DNA of 22,353 bases, taken from the NCBI GenBank assembly GCA_963831235.1, contig CAWHPS010000036.1:1-22353 (forward strand), written 5' to 3'. This document shows, piece after piece, positions 8,791 through 15,907 of this stretch. Under the pieces are notes generated by a model. The model was not told where the DNA came from. It saw only the letters and a list, made by a program, of their open reading frames with translations, and ran no database searches. The position numbers were made by a program, and so were the translations under genes. Numbering within the stretch: position 1 is the first letter of the stretch; each line of letters opens with the position of its first letter. The stretch is from CAWHPS01 sp963831235. Lineage in GTDB: Bacteria; Fibrobacterota; OXYB2-FULL-49-7; JAEUSG01.

Positions 8791-11700
8791 TTCGCATCCT
8801 TGTTGCTTGTGTTCAATGAAACAATAAGGGGATCAAGAATACCTGATGATACGGTACCGAATTCTGAATGGTCCGCCGGGTTGATTCCTGACCATAAATA
8901 GACTGCATAATCATCATCCTTTTCACTTGGGATATCATTGTTCTCTGATGATTTCCATGATTGTCTGGCAGAAGTTAATGCACTATCCATCTTCCTGTAC
9001 TTTATAAACTGCTCGGCAAACAGCATTGAAAGTTCGGGGAAAAAAGGCAGGGGTACTGAAAGGCCTTTAAACATTATGGATAAAATGTTGTCTAAAATTG
9101 TTTTTGGATCATCAGGTGGTGCGAACTCGATTGTATTCGCCCTGCGGGTAACAAGCAGCGTGCGCATGGGCCCGATTGACGAATTTGCCATTAAGTGAAT
9201 GAGCCAGGACCATATCTTTTTTGAAGCAGTTAGCCTGACCGGCTCGGTCAGGACGCACAGTCCTGGACCAAACCTTCCGGTTAATGGGCCGGAAATCCTG
9301 TAATTATCCCTTTCAATATCAATTATCGGATTGACTTTATCCAAGGATACTAGCCAGGGTGAAATCATTTCAGAGATAACATCGCATTCCTCTTCAAGCA
9401 ACTGCCAGTTGATTGCCCCTGCAGAACGGGGCGGAAGTGCTCCAGACATGCCTGCTTTTGCAAATAATGAATCAGCATCAATCTTTTTTGAATCATCAAT
9501 TAATAATCTTCTGAACTTTGCAGCGTCGAAAGGTCTTATTTCAAACGGTTCATGATCAAGTGGAATATCGAAATCACTTTTTAAACGAATCCCAAGGGTA
9601 TTTATAGCGAAAAACTTTGAAGGGTTCCTGAAAAAGGCAAGGACATCCTTTGGAAAAAAAACGGGTTTTGCAGGTTCTTTTGCTTTAATGGTCTTATGGA
9701 TTATTGAATTTGCTTCTCCTGGTCTATTTGATACTATTGCATTTGCAATGCGTTCATTTTCCTTTGAAAAGGTAAAAATGTTTCCATTATAATTATTGAA
9801 ATATTGAGGGCTGAATGGCTGAAGAGGATGATGAACCATTACAAGCTCATGGATATTATCCAATCCTAACCCGCTCCTTTCCGCAAGGTAATCCAAAAGC
9901 TCGGTTATTACCGGCGACGGTACATTCAAGACCTTTCCGCCAGAATAGCGCATTGAATAACTGATGTGCAGTATTTTTCGCGCAGACAAAAGACTCTCAA
10001 GAAAAATATAGCGATCATCCTGCTCGGAAGATCGATCATTAGGTCTTCTTGAGCCGCGCCGACCCATAAGATCAAAACTGACATAATGCGACTGCCTCGG
10101 ATATTCGTTGTCCATACCAAGAAGCGCGATTATTTTAAACGGGATGCTGCGCATAGGCAGCATTGAGCAGAATGTAGCGCCTGCAGAGAGGAAGCCGTGA
10201 CTTGAGACGCTTCGTTCGAGTCTGTCTTTGAGGTATTTCCTGATAAGCCTGAAGGAAAAGAGCGGATTGCATTCAGCCTCAAGGGAGGAATTTTTGAGGT
10301 TCAATAAAATGTGCGTAAGGGGTAACCGGTCATCCTCATCTTCGGGTTCCGCAAAACGATCCATGAGTTTGGGAAATACCTCGGTCCAGTCGGAAGCTAA
10401 TCTCGGCAAGTGTAAGTCAGATACAATATCCCTTATGGTTGCAATGAGTTCTGCAAAAATGCCGGCAAGCTGTGCACCATCGCCTTCAATAACGGAAAAA
10501 GGCATCCTGCCGAAAACCGGTTCATCAAAGTCATCAGCCATTGCAAACCCGAGTAGCAGACGATCCGACCCGAACTGGAATGTATTGGCTTCATCCTGGG
10601 GTAATCCGATCTCTTTTTTATGCTCAGCATCAAGCCCCCAGGCCATGTTGAGTCTGCCCATCCAGGACATCAACCTGTTTACATCCGTTTCGGACAACAA
10701 AAAACGTTTACGGATTGTTGAATTGGATAAAAGGGCCAGCATGTCCGAAGCTGTTATGCGTGAGTCCGGAAGGTCAAGAAGTAGCATGAATGCTGATATC
10801 CAGGTGTTACTCCGAGCAGCTGTCTGGTCTGAAATCCTAAAGGGAATTTTATGTTTGGTGTTTTCCGGGTTCTCGAAAACAGCATGTATTGCTTGCGAAT
10901 ATTCATCAATATCAGGCGCCATTACAATAATGTCCTGGGGCTCAAGCAATGGATCTTTTTCAAAATGCGAAAGCAGGGTATCATAAAGTACCTGGACCTC
11001 CCTTATTTTTTCATGGCACTCATGTATAAGAAGGCTTGTATCATCAGGCTTAATCTTAAATTTGTTTTTAGAAAGATTAAGCATGTCTGATTGAATTTTT
11101 GACAAGAGATTATTTGATTCAGGATTAATGAAATAGGTTTTTTCAATGGCATTCCTGTCAAAAAGGGTGTTTATGAATTCCCTTCCATGTGTCCCGAACG
11201 ATGCGAGAAGAGGGTTTCCTTCTTCCAGATGAAGAAGGGTCAAGTCATCTTGAGAGAAAAGGGAGATGCGATCAGCTTTATCTTCAGTCACAATATCAAA
11301 CCAGTGCTCCTTACAAGGATTAAGGACAAAGAAATGCACCTCAGTTATCAATGATAATTGTGCAAGGACTTCAAGATGAAACAATGGAAGACTGGAAACC
11401 CCGAATATTGAGACTCGCTTCAATAAACCCACTTTTTCAGTATGTGCACCATTCTTGATTGTGTCTGAAAAACGGGATAATGTCTTGAGCCTTGTTTCGC
11501 CATTGCAAAGATAGGATACTTTTCGAAAAATAGAGGCTTGCCATTCATCCCCGCTTATCGCCTGTTCGCCCTTTTCCCAGGAGGTTATCCATTGTGGCCT
11601 GAAAATGGAGTATTGATCGTACAAGTCAGCAAGTGTATCTGAAAAGGCATATCGCTTGATTCCATCAGGATCATGGTTTAATATTGACAAAAAGCCAGCC

Positions 11701-12023
11701 TTGGCAAGATCGTCTTTGTTACTCTCCATAAGGTCAAAAAGGCGCAAGGCAAGGGTATCGCGCCTGAAATGGGACTCAAATGGAGCGCTTCCAAGCAATT
11801 CCCTGAATATCCTGGATATAAAAACGTTTGGAAATGGAAACGATAAATTTGCCGCAATACCTGTTTTTTCTGCGATCCGAAACTTAAGCCAGCGTTCCAT
11901 GCCGCTGCTTTGGACGATTATTGTTTCAGGCGAAAAAACATCGGCTTGAAGGGTGATAAGGTCTGACAGTGAATCAGCAAGTTTTTCAAGACAGTTGCTG
12001 TGATGCAGGAATAAGCCGGGCAT
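8787..12023 (-). CDS. recC: RecBCD helicase-nuclease, gamma subunit RecC (Chi recognition)
   Basis: The 1078-residue product matches RecC (E. coli 1122), the subunit that splits the duplex, feeds the strands to RecB and RecD and reads Chi. Visible family features are VQSSGMERWLKF (37-48) followed by GIAANLSFPFP (55-65), LLGMDNEYPRQ near residues 635-645, then FDLMGRRGSRRPNDRSS and DRYIFLESLLSARKILHISY. The protein has the expected degenerate helicase fold with no Walker A of its own, as known for RecC. It is the first gene of the operon. The ATG at 12023 is preceded by an AT-rich leader with only a weak TGGA as ribosome-binding site. The E. coli protease gene ptrA between recC and recB is absent here; recC and recB overlap directly. 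The Chi sequence used by this organism cannot be read from the window. Confidence 0.93.
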   Translation of the reverse strand: MPGLFLHHSNCLEKLADSLSDLITLQADVFSPETIIVQSSGMERWLKFRIAEKTGIAANLSFPFPNVFISRIFRELLGSAPFESHFRRDTLALRLFDLMESNKDDLAKAGFLSILNHDPDGIKRYAFSDTLADLYDQYSIFRPQWITSWEKGEQAISGDEWQASIFRKVSYLCNGETRLKTLSRFSDTIKNGAHTEKVGLLKRVSIFGVSSLPLFHLEVLAQLSLITEVHFFVLNPCKEHWFDIVTEDKADRISLFSQDDLTLLHLEEGNPLLASFGTHGREFINTLFDRNAIEKTYFINPESNNLLSKIQSDMLNLSKNKFKIKPDDTSLLIHECHEKIREVQVLYDTLLSHFEKDPLLEPQDIIVMAPDIDEYSQAIHAVFENPENTKHKIPFRISDQTAARSNTWISAFMLLLDLPDSRITASDMLALLSNSTIRKRFLLSETDVNRLMSWMGRLNMAWGLDAEHKKEIGLPQDEANTFQFGSDRLLLGFAMADDFDEPVFGRMPFSVIEGDGAQLAGIFAELIATIRDIVSDLHLPRLASDWTEVFPKLMDRFAEPEDEDDRLPLTHILLNLKNSSLEAECNPLFSFRLIRKYLKDRLERSVSSHGFLSAGATFCSMLPMRSIPFKIIALLGMDNEYPRQSHYVSFDLMGRRGSRRPNDRSSEQDDRYIFLESLLSARKILHISYSMRYSGGKVLNVPSPVITELLDYLAERSGLGLDNIHELVMVHHPLQPFSPQYFNNYNGNIFTFSKENERIANAIVSNRPGEANSIIHKTIKAKEPAKPVFFPKDVLAFFRNPSKFFAINTLGIRLKSDFDIPLDHEPFEIRPFDAAKFRRLLIDDSKKIDADSLFAKAGMSGALPPRSAGAINWQLLEEECDVISEMISPWLVSLDKVNPIIDIERDNYRISGPLTGRFGPGLCVLTEPVRLTASKKIWSWLIHLMANSSIGPMRTLLVTRRANTIEFAPPDDPKTILDNILSIMFKGLSVPLPFFPELSMLFAEQFIKYRKMDSALTSARQSWKSSENNDIPSEKDDDYAVYLWSGINPADHSEFGTVSSGILDPLIVSLNTSNKDAN
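8797..8800 (-). promoter_or_regulatory. Shine-Dalgarno of recB supporting a TTG start
   Basis: AGGA on the minus strand lies 6 bases before the TTG at 8790-8788, within the last codons of recC. No in-frame ATG exists close by on either side, so this site decides the start. Confidence 0.6.
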
Positions 12024-12146
12024 ATTTTTCCATTAAATAAAATAATTTACTGATATTCTGTAATATAATTTCTGTTTTTACTTTTTTACATCTGAAATCA
12101 AATTAATTTTTGAAAAGGATACTTAACCATGAATGTATCACATTTA

Positions 12147-12294
12147 CCCGCCGCACGGAGGCGGCGGGACTGATCTTTGGGATTTCTTTATCGGAAAGCG
12201 GGACCAGAGACGGTCCCGCTTATTCCCGAGCCGTCTCTGGCTCGGGAATAATAGAACAAAATGCAAATCAGTCCCGCCGCCTCTGTGCGGCGGG
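12147..12294. repeat. 148-bp compound palindrome with four hairpins
   Basis: Two 28-base arms (12147-12174 and 12267-12294) are inverted copies with one mismatch. Each arm is itself a hairpin with a perfect 8-bp stem (CCCGCCGC/GCGGCGGG) and a 6-base loop, ACGGAG in the left arm and CTCTGT in the right. Between them are two more perfect hairpins: 12196-12205 with 12212-12221 (10 bp, loop AGAGAC) and 12220-12232 with 12239-12251 (13 bp, loop GTCTCT). The two inner loops are exact complements. The two outer loops are complementary apart from one G-T pair. As an alternative fold, 12204-12213 (CCAGAGACGG) is a perfect inverted match to 12231-12240, which would open the tops of both inner stems. 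I saw no clear target-site duplication and no other copy in the window. It could be a REP/BIME- or MITE-like element or a structured leader. Confidence 0.85.
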
Positions 12295-12321
12295 CTTGTC
12301 TGACTTTTATAAACTCCTTCA

Positions 12322-12351
12322 TTGAAGAAATAATGTCTGCTTGTGTATATT
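12322..12351 (+). promoter_or_regulatory. Possible promoter of the ABC-F gene
   Basis: TTGAAG (12322-12327) and TATATT (12346-12351) are separated by 18 bases, a 4/6 and 5/6 match to the sigma-70 consensus. Transcription would start near 12358 and leave a leader of about 18 bases before the ATG at 12376, excluding the palindrome from the transcript. FCB-group primary sigma factors may prefer another consensus, so this is tentative. Confidence 0.25.
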
Positions 12352-12375
12352 TATATATTAAAATTCTGGATACAA

Positions 12376-14235
12376 ATGATATCAGTACAAAATCTTAAAA
12401 AACGCTTTGGTGAACGTGTGCTTTTTGACGATGCCACATTCACGATAAACGATGGCGAGCACGTTGGCCTTGTTGGCCGCAATGGCCACGGCAAAAGCAC
12501 GCTCTTCAAGATGCTTACCGGCGAAGAAGGCGCTGATGAAGGTACCATACAGATTCCGCGTAATTACAAGATAGGTTTTCTTAGGCAGGACGCCAAATTC
12601 ACAATGCCGACTGTTTTATCCGAAGCGTGTCTTTCCCTGCCTGAATCAAGAAAAGGGGAGGAGTGGCGCTTAAAGCAGATATTATCAGGTTTGGGGTTTT
12701 CGGAAAAGGATTTTGACCGTTCACCTCATGAGTTTTCCGGAGGTTACCAGGTACGCCTCCATTTCACAAAGGTCCTGGCCTCTGACCCTGAACTGCTGCT
12801 CCTTGACGAACCGACTAACTTTTTGGATATAGTATCAATACGATGGCTTATAAGCTTCCTTAGGCCATGGAAAAACGAACTTATTGTAATAAGCCACGAT
12901 CGAAATGTTATGGACAGTATCACAACACATATACTCGGGATTCACCGGGGCAAGATGCGGAAAATAGCCGGCAAGACAGGCGATTATTACAGAATAATTG
13001 ATGACATGGAGACAGTTCATGAAAAGGAGAGAGTCAACCAGGAAAAGAAAAACCGTCAGCTTGAGCAGTTTATAAATAAATTTCGGGCAAAGGCAAGGCA
13101 GGCAAATCTTGTGCAGTCAAGAATAAAGACCCTCGAACGCCAGACATCACTTTCCAAACTCGATAAAATACCCACATTATCGTTTTCTTTCAATTATATA
13201 AACCACGAGGCTAAATATCTACTTGATGCAAGTGAGCTTTCCTTCTCGTATAACGGAGAAAAGCCCTGGCTTATAGACAAAATCAGCCTTAATGTCAAAC
13301 CGGATGATCGTATATGTGTTATCGGTAAAAACGGAAAAGGCAAGACAACATTTCTTAAACTCCTTGCAGGCAAATTAAAACCTCTTTATGGAAAGGTGTC
13401 CATTCATCCTCAGGGAAGGATGGCTTATTTTGAGCAGGCAAATACGGCTTTGCTGCGTGATTCTTTGACTGTTGAGGATGAAGTCATATCCTGCCTGCCG
13501 GAGCCTGATCGCAAAAAAGCCCGTGATATATGCGGTGCAATGATGTTTTCAGGCGATGATGCGCTTAAAAGAATAGGCATTTTATCCGGCGGTGAAAAAT
13601 GTCGTGTGCTCATGGGCAAACTCCTCGCAAGCCCGTCAAATCTCTTGCTTCTGGACGAACCCACACACCACCTCGACATGCAGTCATGCGAGTCGCTTAT
13701 GGAATCCATTCAGGAATTCGAAGGCGCTGCTGTGATTGTAACTCACAATGAACGTATCCTGGATGAACTTGCAACAAAGCTTATTGTCTTTCATGAGGAC
13801 AGAATATTCATTTATCCCGGGCCATATCAGGATTTCCTGAATGAAATTGGATGGGAATCAAAACAGGTTGTGTCATCCTCTTCAATAAATGATGAGGCAA
13901 AACCTGATAAGGACGCATGGAAAGATAGAAAGGCTCTTAAAAAAACAAGGGCTGAATTCATCAACCGCCGGTCAAGAATAATTACACCGCTCAAACAATC
14001 ACTCGATACTCTGGAAAAAGACATATCAAACCTGGAACAGGAGAGCGAGCATAATTTGCAGCTTCTTCTTGAGGTTTCGCAGAAACAGGATATCGCAAAA
14101 ATGACAGAACTTTCCAGATCAATAGAACACGCCAAAAAAAAACAGGAAGAACTATATTCAAATTACATAGAAACTCACGAAAAATACGAGTTGCATAAAG
14201 CTCAATTGGACGAAGAAGAAAAGAATTACCATTAA
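12376..14235 (+). CDS. ABC-F family ATPase (ribosome-associated, Uup/YheS type)
   Basis: The 619-residue product has two ABC domains and no membrane segment, the ABC-F layout; such proteins act at the ribosomal E site in translation rescue, assembly or antibiotic protection. First domain: Walker A GRNGHGKST (34-42), signature FSGG (120-123), DEPTNFLD (144-151), switch histidine in VISHD. A charged arm/linker with the RQANLVQSRIKTLER segment lies around 212-262. Second domain: Walker A GKNGKGKTT (317-325), LSGGE (403-407), DEPTHHLD (427-434). A long, highly charged C-terminal coiled coil (about 515-615) recalls Uup. I prefer the ATG at 12376 (M-I-S-V-Q-N-L) over an in-frame ATG at 12343, because ABC-F proteins begin right at the first ABC domain and the extra 11 residues are hydrophobic and atypical. 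The exact subfamily cannot be settled by eye. It probably heads an operon with the next four genes. Confidence 0.92.
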   Translation: MISVQNLKKRFGERVLFDDATFTINDGEHVGLVGRNGHGKSTLFKMLTGEEGADEGTIQIPRNYKIGFLRQDAKFTMPTVLSEACLSLPESRKGEEWRLKQILSGLGFSEKDFDRSPHEFSGGYQVRLHFTKVLASDPELLLLDEPTNFLDIVSIRWLISFLRPWKNELIVISHDRNVMDSITTHILGIHRGKMRKIAGKTGDYYRIIDDMETVHEKERVNQEKKNRQLEQFINKFRAKARQANLVQSRIKTLERQTSLSKLDKIPTLSFSFNYINHEAKYLLDASELSFSYNGEKPWLIDKISLNVKPDDRICVIGKNGKGKTTFLKLLAGKLKPLYGKVSIHPQGRMAYFEQANTALLRDSLTVEDEVISCLPEPDRKKARDICGAMMFSGDDALKRIGILSGGEKCRVLMGKLLASPSNLLLLDEPTHHLDMQSCESLMESIQEFEGAAVIVTHNERILDELATKLIVFHEDRIFIYPGPYQDFLNEIGWESKQVVSSSSINDEAKPDKDAWKDRKALKKTRAEFINRRSRIITPLKQSLDTLEKDISNLEQESEHNLQLLLEVSQKQDIAKMTELSRSIEHAKKKQEELYSNYIETHEKYELHKAQLDEEEKNYH

Positions 14236-14267
14236 CAAAGGGCCGTGTTATTTAATATTTTTACCTT

Positions 14268-14744
14268 ATGAACGAAAATTTAGAATTAATTAAAACGCAG
14301 ATTTCCGATTTCTGTCAAAAGTCCGAATCAATCAATGTGGAAGAGACAACCGACAGTGCCGGAAATAAATGTCTTGAATGGAAGACACAGGTCATCCTTG
14401 AATTGCTTGGTACCCGTGGCAGAAGGGGCAGGGAAGAGCGGTTAAGCAGGCAAAATATCCCTGTACAGTTTGACGTTTCATTTGATACCGGAAGATCAAA
14501 GATACTCGTTTTTCTGCAATGGGGGAAGGTTGAACCACTATTATGGGAAAACGCTCAGGCTGAAATAAAGGAAGAGCTTGACAAAGAAGGTAATGCCAAT
14601 ATGAGGTATGACAACGAACGCCAGGTCATCGAGCTTTGCGTCATATATCCGGTCCACGAATTTGATTTTGGTTTTGTTTATGAAGAGGTTGTTTCATATT
14701 TTGGCATTGCAAATGGCTTAATTTTCAAGAATGCAAACCCGTGA
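14268..14744 (+). CDS. Uncharacterised 158-residue acidic protein coupled to the rRNA methyltransferase
   Basis: I do not recognise this protein. It is soluble, with no signal peptide or membrane segment. It has a basic patch, G-T-R-G-R-R-G-R-E-E-R-L-S-R (48-61), inside an otherwise acidic chain. Alternating strand-like segments follow (PVQFDVSFDT, SKILVFLQWG, VIELCVIYPV), with a helix-like EIKEELDKEG between them, consistent with a small alpha/beta fold. The coding status is supported by its position (32 bases after the ABC-F stop) and its stop overlapping the GTG start of the methyltransferase (GTGA), a sign of translational coupling. No clear ribosome-binding site precedes its ATG. A ribosome or RNA-related role is suggested only by its neighbours. 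Confidence 0.75.
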   Translation: MNENLELIKTQISDFCQKSESINVEETTDSAGNKCLEWKTQVILELLGTRGRRGREERLSRQNIPVQFDVSFDTGRSKILVFLQWGKVEPLLWENAQAEIKEELDKEGNANMRYDNERQVIELCVIYPVHEFDFGFVYEEVVSYFGIANGLIFKNANP

Positions 14745-15904
14745 TTGACATTGCAAAAATCATTATAACAACTGCAAAAGGGCTTGTTCCATATCTTGCG
14801 GATGAGGTTCTGGGGTTAGAATATCCGGTTAGGGCAACATCAACAAACCATGTTGAGACAGAAGGTTCATTAAGCGATGCCATGCGGCTTAATCTATGGC
14901 TTTCAACCGCTTTTCATGTTCTCTATCACCTGAAAAGCTTTCCATGTAAAACACCTGATGAATTGTATCAGGGGGTTTACGAATTCCCATGGGAGGAATG
15001 GCTTTTTTCAGACAAATATCTTTCCATAACATCCACTGTTGACAACCCGGAAATTAACGACTCACGTTTTCCTAATCTGCGCTGCAAGGACGGCATTGTT
15101 GATAGGCTGCGAGACAAAACCGGTATGCGCCCTGATTCCGGCCCGGATGCAAGCTATGCAGTTGTGCGCCTGTTCTGGAAAACAGGAACAGCGTCGCTAT
15201 TCATTGACACCAGCGGCGAACCCCTTACACGCCGTGGTTATCGTAAAATTCCATGGCAGGCGCCAATGCAGGAAACCCTTGCAGCATCCCTTGTTCTTGC
15301 AAGCGGGTGGAATGGCAAGGGTAACTTTGTAAACCCAATGTGCGGAAGTGGGACTTTGGCAATTGAGGCCGCGCTTATCGGACTTAACAGGGCACCCGGT
15401 CTTTTGCGGAGTAACTTTGGTTTCAAGCATATAAGGGGTTATAATGAGCCGCAATGGCAGGCTATCCGGAAAAGGGCCCACGAGAGCGCATTGAAAATAT
15501 TTCCAGGCAAAATAATTGCTTCCGATATAAGTCAGGAGGCAATTGATGCGGCTATCAGGAATGCAACAACAGCAGGGGTTGACCAATTAATTGAATTTAT
15601 TAAATGCGATTTTGCAGAAACCCCGATTCCTGATTCCGAAGGTGTGGTTTTGCTCAACCCGGAATATGGACTTCGCCTTGGGGATCATTCTGAACTTCCT
15701 GAAACATATCGAAGGATCGGGGACTTTTTTAAGAAAAAGTGTTCAGGTTACCGAGGTTTTGTGTTTTCTGGAAACATGGAATTGCTTAAGAAAATAGGTC
15801 TCAAACCATGTAAACGGCTCCATTTCTATAATGCAAAGATCGAATGCAGGCTTTTTGAGTATGAACTTTATTCAGGCACACGTTCTTTAAAAACAAGGGA
15901 ATAG
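14741..15904 (+). CDS. THUMP-domain RlmL-type rRNA (guanine-N2) methyltransferase
   Basis: The 387-residue product belongs to the RlmL/YpsC-type group (COG0116), SAM-dependent enzymes that methylate a guanine of 23S rRNA; the window cannot tell the exact target. Residues 1 to about 160 match a ferredoxin-like plus THUMP module, including the DSRFPNLRCKDGIVDR stretch (107-122) and SGEPLTRRGYRK (158-169). The methyltransferase domain follows, with VNPMCGSGTLAIEAAL (197-212) as the SAM-binding motif I, ASDIS as the acidic ribose-binding strand, and NPEYGLRLGD (306-315) in the place of the catalytic NPPY. The glutamate for proline change in that motif is noteworthy, though the flanking YGxRLG is preserved. 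The start is GTG, overlapping the upstream stop. The stop lies 3 bases before the aconitase ATG. Confidence 0.9.
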   Translation: MIDIAKIIITTAKGLVPYLADEVLGLEYPVRATSTNHVETEGSLSDAMRLNLWLSTAFHVLYHLKSFPCKTPDELYQGVYEFPWEEWLFSDKYLSITSTVDNPEINDSRFPNLRCKDGIVDRLRDKTGMRPDSGPDASYAVVRLFWKTGTASLFIDTSGEPLTRRGYRKIPWQAPMQETLAASLVLASGWNGKGNFVNPMCGSGTLAIEAALIGLNRAPGLLRSNFGFKHIRGYNEPQWQAIRKRAHESALKIFPGKIIASDISQEAIDAAIRNATTAGVDQLIEFIKCDFAETPIPDSEGVVLLNPEYGLRLGDHSELPETYRRIGDFFKKKCSGYRGFVFSGNMELLKKIGLKPCKRLHFYNAKIECRLFEYELYSGTRSLKTRE

Positions 15905-15907
15905 CTC

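Larger units (their letters stand above)
12024..12375. other. Divergent intergenic region between recC and the ABC-F gene
   Basis: No credible gene lies here. The left 120 bases are very AT-rich and should hold the recC promoter, though no single -35/-10 pair stands out. The centre (12147-12294) is a GC-rich compound palindrome. The right 80 bases are AT-rich again and carry a possible promoter for the ABC-F gene. The contrast in composition between the palindrome and both flanks suggests it arrived as a unit. Confidence 0.7.

Noticed and set aside
10228..10986. 252-codon open frame on the plus strand, antisense to recC
   Set aside because: recC is certain on the other strand; the antisense product is serine-rich with no domain character, as expected of a shadow frame.
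12110..12325. Plus-strand 71-codon open frame across the palindrome
   Set aside because: It is open only because of the GC-rich palindrome; there is no ribosome-binding site or family resemblance, and its residues are the translated repeat.
12343..12375. Upstream in-frame ATG for the ABC-F gene
   Set aside because: It adds a hydrophobic 11-residue extension not seen in ABC-F proteins and overlaps a candidate -10 box.
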